Shown here: in pieces, positions 44,842-53,590 of the stretch
Numbering within the stretch: position 1 is the first letter of the stretch
How the letters are laid out: each line of letters begins with the position of its first letter
DNA from: JAVJSD01 sp040219575
GTDB taxonomy: Bacteria; Planctomycetota; Planctomycetia; Pirellulales; Pirellulaceae
Direction: 5' to 3'
Assembly: GCA_040219575.1 (NCBI GenBank)
Contig: JAVJSD010000120.1
Coordinates: forward strand, 1 to 64,000
Length of the DNA stretch: 64,000 bases
The notes under the pieces: generated by a model
What the model was told of the DNA's origin: nothing
Seen by the model: the letters and a program-made list of their open reading frames with translations, nothing else
Database searches by the model: none
Position numbers and translations under genes: made by a program

Positions 44842-46632
44842 TCAGGCGCCGCGCTGCGCGGTCATGCGGCCTGAGTGCATCGTCTCCCGTAGATGCAGCC
44901 GCAGGATGCGGGTGACCTCGTGAACGGTCGCGGGACTGCGCGTGAGTCGTGTGTGGAACGAGTCAACGCGTTTCTCGCTGCAGGCGCCGATCAGGCGGGC
45001 GCTGTGCAGCGGAACGACGCCGTCGGTCGGTCCGCCGATCCCCGGCTTGTCGATCACACCGCACACCGAGTGAAACGCCACGCCGTCGCGAAACGGAAGC
45101 TTGGCGGTCGCCCTCAGCAGGGGGCTGTCCGGCTCCAGCAGATCGATGCTGGTGGGAAAGCGACGAACCAACTCCTCGCTGAACACGCCCGGGTTGTCGT
45201 CGATCAGTTGCCGGTGTCGCTGTTCGGTTTGGGCCGGAGGCTCGACCAGCGCGGAACCGAGTCGTCCCAACGTGCGGCTGGCCAGGTTCGAGCCCTGATG
45301 CGGCGTGCCGATGAAGATGACCCGAGAGATGTTTGGGTTGGGATCGAAGAACAGCGCCGCGGCCAGTCTCGCGCGCGTTTGCTCGCGGGTGTGGATCTGC
45401 GACAGAGGGCGACCGGCGACTGAATTCCAGAGTTGATCGCCGCTGTGGACCACCTGCAGTTTGGAGACGAGGCCGCCCAGGCTATGGCCGACGAGCACCA
45501 TTTGCGCCATGGCCGGGTCCGTGCCCTGGGGATCGTAGACGGCGCGAATCTGGCGTAGTTGTCGTCGCAGCACGGCGGCGCTCTCGAAGAAGGGCTCGCC
45601 GGTGTCGTAGTGAAATCCCCACAGCTGGCAACCCTCCACCAAATCCGGCTGAGCGCGCAGCTCATTGGCCATATCGGTCCACGTTTGAGGATCGGAAAGC
45701 AATCCATGGACGAACACGACGGGGATCTTGCCGCGTTGGTACGGCTCGATCATGAACAGCCCATCGCCGCTCCCGCCCGCCCCCGGCCGCAGGAACGCCT
45801 GCAGCCAGCGCTGATCGGCGTTTCGTGTCCGATAGGCGAGCGGGGCGGTCAGGTCGCGCGCGATCGGAACGGGCGAGTGGCATGGCGTCGGCTCCCCAGG
45901 CGTCGCCGCCGCCGCATGGAGCGGATTGTAGAACTCCAACCGGAAAGGAAGAGTTGGTGGGCCGGCGCCAGTCAGTTCGTCATCGATTGGGGCCGTGGGA
46001 CGCAGCACGACCGTGGCGGCGAACGGTTGCTCACGCTGCAGGAAGCCCTCGGTCGTGGCGCTGCGGCGGATCACCACCAGCGGCACCCCCAGGCCATTCG
46101 ATCGGTACTGGTGCGACAACTCGGGCGACGAGTATTCTCCCACCGGCACAAGCTGGTTGAAATCGCAAGGCGACCAGGCGAAGCCGCGGTACGACGCCGA
46201 CACGGGAGCGAGCCCCGCGGGGCCGGCCACCAGCAGGCCGCGCCGAGAATCCCAGCGGTCGAATCGGTGCGCGGCGACCAGCAGTTTCGTCAGCGCCGAA
46301 CGATAGAGCGTGCAACTGCGGGAAGCGGCAGGCGAGGCGGCGCCGCCGGACTCCTCCACCGCCAGCCATGCCCAAGTGGCGGCGCGATAATACTCATCGA
46401 CGCACTCGGGCCGGTCGGCCGCCTCGAGTTGAAAGGCCTTTGCGTAGCTCTGCTCGGCCGCTTCGTGGGTGGTGAAGGGAACGGCGGTTGATCGATGTTC
46501 CGCAGGCGGCAAGACAAGCGGCGGGCGCCAGTTGCGGTGCAGGCGGCACCCCGAAAGCATCGCCAGCACCGCCAACGTGCAGCCAAGCGACCATCGTCGT
46601 TGCAGGACGCGCTGCATCACTTGCCGATTCAC
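44842..46632 (-). CDS. lipoprotein alpha/beta hydrolase
   Basis: 596 residues. The leader ends in a lipobox (AMLSGC, Cys29), so membrane-anchored export is likely. Residues 30-280 are an unrecognised domain rich in Trp and Tyr (YYRAATWAWLAVEES). The catalytic part begins KIPVVFVHGLLSDPQTWTDM, followed by VLVGHSLGGLVSKLQ (nucleophile elbow GHSLG), FIGTPHQGSNLASR, and GGPTDGVVPLHSAR where the Asp fits the triad. The late His is probably in SFHTRLTRSP. PGAP1/lipase-like esterase activity is inferred; the substrate is unknown. Confidence 0.82.
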   Translation of the reverse strand: MNRQVMQRVLQRRWSLGCTLAVLAMLSGCRLHRNWRPPLVLPPAEHRSTAVPFTTHEAAEQSYAKAFQLEAADRPECVDEYYRAATWAWLAVEESGGAASPAASRSCTLYRSALTKLLVAAHRFDRWDSRRGLLVAGPAGLAPVSASYRGFAWSPCDFNQLVPVGEYSSPELSHQYRSNGLGVPLVVIRRSATTEGFLQREQPFAATVVLRPTAPIDDELTGAGPPTLPFRLEFYNPLHAAAATPGEPTPCHSPVPIARDLTAPLAYRTRNADQRWLQAFLRPGAGGSGDGLFMIEPYQRGKIPVVFVHGLLSDPQTWTDMANELRAQPDLVEGCQLWGFHYDTGEPFFESAAVLRRQLRQIRAVYDPQGTDPAMAQMVLVGHSLGGLVSKLQVVHSGDQLWNSVAGRPLSQIHTREQTRARLAAALFFDPNPNISRVIFIGTPHQGSNLASRTLGRLGSALVEPPAQTEQRHRQLIDDNPGVFSEELVRRFPTSIDLLEPDSPLLRATAKLPFRDGVAFHSVCGVIDKPGIGGPTDGVVPLHSARLIGACSEKRVDSFHTRLTRSPATVHEVTRILRLHLRETMHSGRMTAQRGA

Positions 46633-46891
46633 TCCATTCTCTCGGGCAACAACGACCGGTGCATTTCTGCGCTACACCTCCGCGGGAGGCGCATGCAGAA
46701 ACATACAACATTCGCCGTGTCCAAGCCCGTGAGGGAAGCCGAAATGGCCCGCATTTGCGGGTCCCGTCGCGCGCCGCGCGGCACATCGGTCACATGCGAC
46801 AAGCTTTACCGAGGCGGCGCACTTTCACACCATCACGCGTCGCCTTGGAGTTTGGTCAGGCGAAACAGAGCCTTTGCTGGTGATGCCGCCT

Positions 46892-49768
46892 TCACGCTGT
46901 TGTTGGTTCGCCAGGGAACGCTGCAATTCGCGTGAGGTACTCGTCAAACGAACCGGCGAGCAGATGCCCCGCGGACGGCAAGAATCGCTCGTCGTCGTCG
47001 ATTTCGTTTGATTCGTGATCCCAAAAGAAGACGCAGCCGGGGCGCCTGTCGAACGACAGCGTGAAGATGTCGGCGCCGTAGGCGACCGGCAAATGCCCCG
47101 GCGGCAAGACAGGCGCATGGGTCTTCAGTCCCCAGGAAAGACTTTCCCCGGGGATTTCTCTCGGATACAGGCCGTACAGGAAGCCGGCATCGACATTGGA
47201 GATATGCCGTACTCCAGGGATCTCGATGAATTCGGGCTCGGGCCGTCCGCCGTTTTGCGTCTCCAGAAAGCGGCGGTACTCCGGCGGCAGCGACGCGCCG
47301 ATCTGCTTCTCCAAAGCACCGATCGCGGCCGCAGTAGCGGGCCGACGGCCCCGCGGTCGCTCGATGGACAGCATCTCCGGGAGGACTTCCTGGTAGCCGT
47401 TTTGCGTCTTTTGCCGAATCAGTTTCGCGGTGCTGGCCGCGGCCTCGCCGGGGGATCGAAACGTCTTGGTCGCCTTCGTTCCGGCCGATCCGAGACGGCC
47501 GTAGTGCACCGTCTGGCTATTGCCTGTGGTGTGAATTCGCCAAAACTTGCGTGACCTGCCGTCGTCGAGAAAGAAACGGCGGAGCGGCTTCTTCTCGGCC
47601 GCTTGCCGGGCGTGGGCGAACCTCTTGGCGGCAGCCTGCTGCCTGGCGGCAGGATGCTCCACATTCACTTTGACCTTCGTGTCGTGCGGGAACGTCGCCA
47701 AACGGGTCAGGAACTCCTCAAAGCTGGAGGCCGCCAGAAAACTCTCCTGGCGGTCGAAGTGCACGACGCCGTCGTCATCCCAGTCGCTGCGCTCAAGTTG
47801 CTCCAGATCCCAAAAGTGAACGGCCCCGAGCGCGTCGAGGGAGAACAGATGTTTTCCTTCCGCCATCGGGATGTGCCCCTGGGGCAATTTCATGGCGCGG
47901 TGGTTGTACGGCACCTCCCAGACCGTTTGGCCCACCTTGAATCCGAGGATGGTCCCGATCTCGACCTTCTTGCGGCGGTGCCCGGGCAACGTGATCCAGT
48001 TTTGTTCGGGATGACCGCCGTTCACGCTTAGCAGGTACCGGCGATATTCGTAGGGAATCGGCGCGCCGAATTCCTGTTCAAAATCCATGACGGCGGCCGT
48101 GACCAGCTTCTTCGCCAGGCGGTGCTTACGAACGTAGGTGATTTCCTTGGCCGCATACTCGACGAAGCCCTGTTCCAGCCGTTTCTCGACGAGCCGTCGA
48201 CTGGCCTCCCTGGCCTGTCCCGGAGAATCGAACTTTTCATGGCTCTCCTTCCCCACGGCGCCGAGGTCCCCCTCGAGGATCCGCTGCGCGCCGCCCTTGG
48301 TCTCCAGATACCAGAAGCGGCGGGTGGCGCCGTCGTCGAAGTAGAATCGCCGCCACGTTGGGCCGAACGTGGGCGGCGCCGGCGGCTTCGCGAGGTTCCG
48401 CTTCGCGGTCTTGGGCTTCACCTTCTTCGGCTTCGCTTTCTTCGGCTTCGCTGTCGCGGCGTGCTTGCGCCCCGCTTTGAACTCCTTCCCGTTTTGTAGG
48501 CACTTTTGTTTCTCGACAACCTGCTCGGCGTCGAGTCCGCCGCACTCGCTGAGCAGCAAGCTCAGATCGCTGCCGTGGAGACCTTGATCGGCGGGCGTGG
48601 AGAATACGGAGAACGGATGGCCGTGCTCATTGAACCACGAGTATTCCACCTGCACCGGCTCGGTGTGAAACGCTTCCACAATCGCCGAACCGGCCCAGGT
48701 GTTGAACTCTTGGCGTATTCGCGCACGTTCCGCCTTGCGGCCGGCTCCGTTGGCGCCCTTCAACTCTTGCGCGAGTCCGTCGATCTGGAAATGGAATTCC
48801 GGCCTCTGCCGCAAGCCGGGGGCGGACTCGTCGACGTCTGTCGAACGCGGCGACAGACGCACGACCGCTTTCTCGGCGGACAACTCCCACAACATTGCGT
48901 CGGCCGCCTCGGCGCTCGTGCCGTATTCGTAGAGTAGGGCGAAGAGCTGCAGCCAGGCCTTCTTGCAACGGGCCACGATCGTGCCCGAGCGAAAGCGAAT
49001 GTCCGGCGTCAGACGCTCCGACGTCGCCGGCGCCTGCATGGCCTTCTTGCGATCCCGCTCCTGCTGCTGTTCACGCTTTTTCACCGCCCGACTTTTCCGC
49101 TGCCGCGTTTGTTCTTTTTTCTTCTTCGCCTTCCATTGTTCACGGCCGCGCTCGACGCGCGATGGCGCTCGCTCCTCTTTCGGAAGCGGCCTGCCTCGCA
49201 CCGAATCGTTCTTGTTGGCGAGCTTGGGCGCCGTGAGTCCTGTCTTGTTCCTCCACAACACGGAGAACTCGCTCGCCGAAAGGCCTTGGTCGTCGCGCGT
49301 GAGGAGGATGCTGAACGGCCGGCCGTCGGGGTTGTACTCCCGATACGACTCCTGCACCGACTTCAGTTTGAATGACTCGACGATCGCCGACCGCAACCGC
49401 ATGTGGAACTCGTCCTCGAGTCGTCGAACGGCCGCCGGCGCTTCTTCCTCCGTCTGTTTTTCCAGTTTGCGCCGTTCGTCGCGATAGTCGCGTACTTCAA
49501 AGGACAGAGGATGGCAGCGAGCAAAGCCGGGATGCGTTTCGTCGACGTCGCTCGACGCCGGCCGGACCTCGACCATCGTCCCCGCTCGCCAGATCACCAG
49601 GTCGCCCCAAGGCTCGCCGGGCCGCAAGTGCGGCAGCAAACTGATCCAGATTTGCTCACACGTCGACTTGAGCGTGTAGCGGATCTTGGCGCCGTAGTCG
49701 TTCCGCTTCAAACGGAAGTAGCACTTGTTGGTGACCTGCGTGGGCCCTTTGAGATCCAACAGCGGCAT
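46892..49768 (-). CDS. large protein: two unknown domains plus two WGR-SUKH modules
   Basis: 958 residues, no leader. Two copies of an unknown domain (about 12-178 and 250-410) share S[ST]DVDE[TS]xPG, SAIVE[SA]F and PFS-x5-DQGL. Lysine-rich linkers follow (about 211-245 and 432-462). Then two WGR-like domains (471-540, 728-795; FYFDDGATRRFW and FFLDDGRSRKFW, ending GFVEYA and GYQEV) are each followed by a SUKH (SMI1/KNR4) domain (556-693, 812-951; IPYEYRRYLLSVNGGHP and LPPEYRRFLETQNGGRPEPE). SUKH proteins are known as immunity or cargo-binding modules, WGR as nucleic-acid or PARP-associated. Biological role unknown. Confidence 0.85.
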   Translation of the reverse strand: MPLLDLKGPTQVTNKCYFRLKRNDYGAKIRYTLKSTCEQIWISLLPHLRPGEPWGDLVIWRAGTMVEVRPASSDVDETHPGFARCHPLSFEVRDYRDERRKLEKQTEEEAPAAVRRLEDEFHMRLRSAIVESFKLKSVQESYREYNPDGRPFSILLTRDDQGLSASEFSVLWRNKTGLTAPKLANKNDSVRGRPLPKEERAPSRVERGREQWKAKKKKEQTRQRKSRAVKKREQQQERDRKKAMQAPATSERLTPDIRFRSGTIVARCKKAWLQLFALLYEYGTSAEAADAMLWELSAEKAVVRLSPRSTDVDESAPGLRQRPEFHFQIDGLAQELKGANGAGRKAERARIRQEFNTWAGSAIVEAFHTEPVQVEYSWFNEHGHPFSVFSTPADQGLHGSDLSLLLSECGGLDAEQVVEKQKCLQNGKEFKAGRKHAATAKPKKAKPKKVKPKTAKRNLAKPPAPPTFGPTWRRFYFDDGATRRFWYLETKGGAQRILEGDLGAVGKESHEKFDSPGQAREASRRLVEKRLEQGFVEYAAKEITYVRKHRLAKKLVTAAVMDFEQEFGAPIPYEYRRYLLSVNGGHPEQNWITLPGHRRKKVEIGTILGFKVGQTVWEVPYNHRAMKLPQGHIPMAEGKHLFSLDALGAVHFWDLEQLERSDWDDDGVVHFDRQESFLAASSFEEFLTRLATFPHDTKVKVNVEHPAARQQAAAKRFAHARQAAEKKPLRRFFLDDGRSRKFWRIHTTGNSQTVHYGRLGSAGTKATKTFRSPGEAAASTAKLIRQKTQNGYQEVLPEMLSIERPRGRRPATAAAIGALEKQIGASLPPEYRRFLETQNGGRPEPEFIEIPGVRHISNVDAGFLYGLYPREIPGESLSWGLKTHAPVLPPGHLPVAYGADIFTLSFDRRPGCVFFWDHESNEIDDDERFLPSAGHLLAGSFDEYLTRIAAFPGEPTTA

Positions 49769-50172
49769 GGCCGAAACCGTTCGTAGAAGGGGAAACGAGC
49801 GGAGAACGTGTCGCGTTCTAGGGACGCTGAAGAGGGCGTTCCTTCGTCAGTTCCTCCGCGGTGCGTTCGTCTTCTTGCGCTTTCGCGGCATCGCCAAGTT
49901 CCCGATCGATGCGTCAAAGCAATTGGGCGGATTTCCGTGCAACGCAATGAGAGCCCGCGCCAGTGGAGACTCCCCGCGTCGATTCTACCAGAGACTTCGC
50001 CCTCCTACTTGTATTGCCGATCTACGCGCGGCGGGCGAACGAGCCAGTAGGGTGCAAAGATCGCTGGAACAACTCACTTGCTCGCGCTGCGTGCTTGTAT
50101 GCGTGTTCCAGCAACGCAGATTCACGGCATCGGCAAATAGAAAAGGCCGGCCGTACTCCACGCCTGGCTAAG
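49769..50172. other. 404-base gap, no credible gene
   Basis: I see neither repeats of the dispersed families nor a supported ORF. A 31-codon minus-strand frame ending at 49818 has no start. Confidence 0.5.
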
Positions 50173-51516
50173 CTAAACCGTCCAGGTGCGTTCCACGAAG
50201 CCTGTGTCGACCAGGCCCTTGGCGAAGTCGCTGTGCTGCAGCACTTCGCGGTGGAAGGGGACGGTGGTGGAGATGCCTTCCACGCGCAGCTCCTCGAGCG
50301 CCCGCAGCATGCAGGCGATGGCCTCGGCCCGGGTGGGGCGATGGACGATCAGCTTGCCGATCATCGAATCGTAGTTGGGGGGCACCGTGTAGCCGGCGTG
50401 CGTGTGCGAATCGAAGCGGACGCCGAGGCCGCCGGGCACGTACATCTGCTCGATGCGGCCGGCGCTGGGGCGGAACTTACGGGCCGGGTCCTCGGCGTTG
50501 ATGCGGCACTCGATCGCCGCGCCCTGCAGCTTGATGTCGTCCTGCGTGAACGGCAGCGGTTCGCCCGCCGCCACGCGAATCTGCGACTGAATCAGGTCGA
50601 TGCCGGTCACCATCTCCGAGACCGGATGCTCCACCTGGATGCGGGCGTTGACCTCGATGAAGTAGAAGTTGTTCTGCTTGTCGACCAGGAACTCGACGGT
50701 GCCGGCGTTGGTGTAGTTCACGTCGCGAATCAGCCGCACCGCCGCGTCGCACATGGCGCGGCGCGTTTCGTCGGGCAGGTTGGGGGCGGGGCTTTCCTCG
50801 ATCAGCTTCTGGTGGCGGCGCTGCGTCGAGCAATCGCGCTCCCAGAGGTGCACCACGTTGCCATGGTGGTCGGCGATGATCTGCACTTCCACGTGCCGCG
50901 GGTGCTCGACGTACTTCTCCAGGTAGACGCCGGCGTTGCCGAACGCCGCCTGGGCTTCGGTCTTGGCCTGCTGCAAGGCCGAGTTGAGCGCCAGGTCGTT
51001 GCCGGCCACGCGCATGCCCTTGCCGCCGCCGCCGGCCGTGGCCTTGATCAGCACGGGGAAGCCGATCTCGTGCGCCACCTTCACCGCCTGCTCTTCGTCG
51101 TCGATCAGGCCGTCGCTGCCCGGCACCACCGGCACCTTCGCGTTCTTGGCGATCTCGCGGGCGGTGTTCTTGTCGCCCAGCTTGTCCATCGCCTCGGGCA
51201 TCGGCCCGATGAAGTCGATATTGCAGCTGCGGCAGACTTCGTTGAAGTGGGCGTTTTCGGCGAGGAAGCCGTAGCCGGGATGAATCGCCTCGACGTTGCC
51301 CACCTCGGCGGCGCGGATCACTTCGGCGATCTTCAGATAGCTATCGCTCGACTTGGGTCCGCCGATGCAATAGGCCTCGTCGGCCAGTTCGAGGTACTGG
51401 CTGCCGCGGTCGGCTTCGCTGAACACGGCCACGGTCTCGATGCCCAATTCCTTGCAGGCGCGAATCACGCGCAAGGCGATTTCACCGCGATTGGCGATCA
51501 GAATGCGGTTGTACAT
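50173..51516 (-). CDS. accC: acetyl-CoA carboxylase, biotin carboxylase subunit
   Basis: 447 residues, standard length. It carboxylates biotin on AccB using ATP and bicarbonate. Visible: MYNRILIANRGEIALRVIRA (N-terminal fold), HPGYGFLAENAHF, IKATAGGGGKGMRV (ATP-grasp glycine loop), RDCSTQRRHQKLIEESPAP, YFIEVNARIQVEHPVSE (metal-binding Glu and Asn), and the biotin carboxylase C-terminal domain with AIECRINAEDP. Last gene of a peptidase-accB-accC run; 90 bases separate it from accB. Confidence 0.97.
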   Translation of the reverse strand: MYNRILIANRGEIALRVIRACKELGIETVAVFSEADRGSQYLELADEAYCIGGPKSSDSYLKIAEVIRAAEVGNVEAIHPGYGFLAENAHFNEVCRSCNIDFIGPMPEAMDKLGDKNTAREIAKNAKVPVVPGSDGLIDDEEQAVKVAHEIGFPVLIKATAGGGGKGMRVAGNDLALNSALQQAKTEAQAAFGNAGVYLEKYVEHPRHVEVQIIADHHGNVVHLWERDCSTQRRHQKLIEESPAPNLPDETRRAMCDAAVRLIRDVNYTNAGTVEFLVDKQNNFYFIEVNARIQVEHPVSEMVTGIDLIQSQIRVAAGEPLPFTQDDIKLQGAAIECRINAEDPARKFRPSAGRIEQMYVPGGLGVRFDSHTHAGYTVPPNYDSMIGKLIVHRPTRAEAIACMLRALEELRVEGISTTVPFHREVLQHSDFAKGLVDTGFVERTWTV

Positions 51517-51606
51517 CGTGGGCTGTCAGGCGTTGTGGGCGGGAGGGGTTGTGGAGGACCGGCGGACAAAGCATCGCGCCGTCGGCAGGGGGCCGCACGG
51601 CGTCGG

Positions 51607-52086
51607 CTACTTGCTGGTGTCGACCTTGAACAGCGGCTTGTTGACGTCGACCGGCTCCTCGTTCTTGACCAGCACGGCGACAATCTGTCCCGACACCTCG
51701 GCCTGGATCTCGTTGAACATCTTCATCGCTTCGATGATGCAGACGGTCGTTTCCTCACCGATGTGGTCGCCGACTTTGACGTACGGTTCGGCTTCCGGCT
51801 TGGAACGCGAGTAGAACGTGCCCACCATGGGACTGCGAACGAACACGATGTTGGGGTCGTCCTCCGCAGTCTGCGAGGCCGCGATCGGGGGCGGAGCGGA
51901 CGGCATCGGCGCGGCCTGCGGCATGGCGAACGTCGCCGGCATGTCGGCGCCGCGCTTCAGCCGGATGCGTTGTTCCGACTGACGCAGGTCCACCTCCCCC
52001 AAGTCGTGCTCTTCCATCAACTCGACCAATCGCCGAATGCGCTCGATGTCGAACACATCGTCCGGGCCTGGCTCGGGTTTGGTCAT
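51607..52086 (-). CDS. accB: acetyl-CoA carboxylase biotin carboxyl carrier protein
   Basis: 159 residues. The C-terminal biotinyl domain has the target lysine in CIIEAMKMFNEI and SPMVGTFYSRSKPEAEPYVK before it. An Ala/Pro hinge (AMPQAAPMPSAPPPIAAS) links it to an N-terminal helix DIERIRRLVELMEEHDLGEV typical of AccB. It carries carboxyl groups from AccC to the transferase, whose genes are not in the window. 71 bases downstream of the peptidase gene, so co-transcription is likely. Confidence 0.96.
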   Translation of the reverse strand: MTKPEPGPDDVFDIERIRRLVELMEEHDLGEVDLRQSEQRIRLKRGADMPATFAMPQAAPMPSAPPPIAASQTAEDDPNIVFVRSPMVGTFYSRSKPEAEPYVKVGDHIGEETTVCIIEAMKMFNEIQAEVSGQIVAVLVKNEEPVDVNKPLFKVDTSK

Positions 52087-52157
52087 GAAACGCCTCTCGA
52101 TCGGTAGGGGTGTGTAAGGGTGAAGTTGATGCTGGCAAACACCCGCCGATCCTGTCT

Positions 52158-53249
52158 CTAGATCGTCGCGACGCAGTCGGCAAATTGCTTGGGGGCCGAG
52201 GTCAGCACTTCGTAACCCGTGGACGTCACAAGCACATCGTCCTCGATGCGAACTCCGCCCCAGCCGGGCAGATAGATGCCGGGCTCGACCGTCACCACCA
52301 TCCCCGTTTGCAGGGTCTGCGGCTGATTCTTCGCTAGTCGAGGCGCCTCGTGAACTTCGAGGCCGATGCCGTGTCCCAAACCGTGTCCGAATTGGGGGCC
52401 GTAGCCCGCCTCGGTGATGATGTCGCGTGCGACCGCGTCGATCTCCTGAAGCACCGCTCCCGGCCGAATCGCCGCGATCGCCTGTTGTTGGGCATTCAAC
52501 ACAACTTCATATATGGTCTCTAGTTTGGGCGGGATTTTACCGGTCACCAAAACACGCGTCAAGTCGCTCACATACTGCGCGGCCCGGGCCCCCCAGTCAA
52601 TCAGCACGAACTCGCTCGAGCCGATCCGAATGTCGGTCGGCCGGGCATGCGGCAGCGCCGCCTGGGGACCTACCGCCACAATTGGGGGGAAGCTGCACCC
52701 GGAGCCGCCGAACAGCCGGATCTGATGCTCCAGGTCGTGGGCCACCTCGCGTTCGGTTTGCCCGGCCCGCAACGTCGCGCGGAGCACGTCGAATGCCCGC
52801 TCCGCGATCCGGGCCGCCTCGCGGATGGCGGCCACCTCCTGATCGTCCTTGATCAGCCGCAACTTCTCGACCAGGCCCGAGACGGGCTTCAGCTCCACGC
52901 CGGCGAGCTTTTCCTGCATCGCCTGGAACTGGCCGACGGTCATGGTGTCGGCCTCGACGGCGAGTCGCGATAGCGAGTGCCTGCCGACCACCTCGGCCGT
53001 CCAACTTCCCATGGTCGTGCCGGGCTGGCGAATCTCCAGCGGCAGCCCGGGGCATTCCTGTTCGAGTTGCGTGGTGTAGCGAGGATCGCTGAGCAGGGCC
53101 TGCGATTGATCGGTGACCAGCAGGTAGCTGTCGTCGCCAGTGAAACCGGTCAGGTACGAGACGTTCGTGAAGTTGGTGACGAGGATCGCCTCGACCTCGT
53201 TTTCACGCAGCAGCTGGCGAAGGTTGTCGCGACGGAGAGAACCGCTCAT
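52158..53249 (-). CDS. M24 family Xaa-Pro aminopeptidase
   Basis: 363 residues. The N-terminal creatinase-type domain opens LRQLLRENEVEAILVTNFTN with VSYLTGFTGDDSYLLV. The pita-bread catalytic domain holds the five metal ligands: Asp in FVLIDWGARAAQYVSDLTR (two), His in FGHGLGHGIGLEVHE, Glu in VTVEPGIYLPG, Glu in GVRIEDDVLVT. It cleaves N-terminal residues preceding proline. This gene is often found next to accBC in bacteria, an old but unexplained link. Confidence 0.92.
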   Translation of the reverse strand: MSGSLRRDNLRQLLRENEVEAILVTNFTNVSYLTGFTGDDSYLLVTDQSQALLSDPRYTTQLEQECPGLPLEIRQPGTTMGSWTAEVVGRHSLSRLAVEADTMTVGQFQAMQEKLAGVELKPVSGLVEKLRLIKDDQEVAAIREAARIAERAFDVLRATLRAGQTEREVAHDLEHQIRLFGGSGCSFPPIVAVGPQAALPHARPTDIRIGSSEFVLIDWGARAAQYVSDLTRVLVTGKIPPKLETIYEVVLNAQQQAIAAIRPGAVLQEIDAVARDIITEAGYGPQFGHGLGHGIGLEVHEAPRLAKNQPQTLQTGMVVTVEPGIYLPGWGGVRIEDDVLVTSTGYEVLTSAPKQFADCVATI

Positions 53250-53257
53250 GGGATTTT

Positions 53258-53590
53258 GATTTCAGATTTCAGATTGCGGATTTCAGATTGGAAGACGACA
53301 ACGCGGATTCTAAGACGAATCTGAGGTCGCTAGAAGTACAGCGGTCGTGAACTGGCCGAATCCACGAAGGAGGGAACCGCTGATGAACGCTGACAAGACG
53401 CTAATACGAAGAGAATCGATGGTACGGCTTCGCACAGATTGCGAGAGCTGACAGGAACATTCCACGACGAACGACCCGAGGCAAAACCATTCCAGATGTA
53501 CACTCCATTAGCGTTTCATCAGCGTCAATCAGCGGTTCCACCTGCGTTCTCTGCAATCTGCAATCTGCAATCTGCAATCAGAAATCAATC
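53258..53590. repeat. nested inverted-repeat element between two genes
   Basis: Outer arms are heptad-like repeats: GATTTCAGATTTCAGATTGC at 53258 onward and (CTGCAAT)x4 at 53551-53578 in opposite sense. Inner arms of 33 bases (53373-53405 and 53507-53539) are inverted repeats matching at 28 of 33 positions, beginning GGAACCGCTGAT. No gene in 53250-53584. Confidence 0.8.

Noticed and set aside
49818..49916. Minus-strand fragment reading RELGDAAKAQEDERTAEELT
   Set aside because: It looks protein-like but has an in-frame stop just upstream and no start; too short to call even as a remnant.
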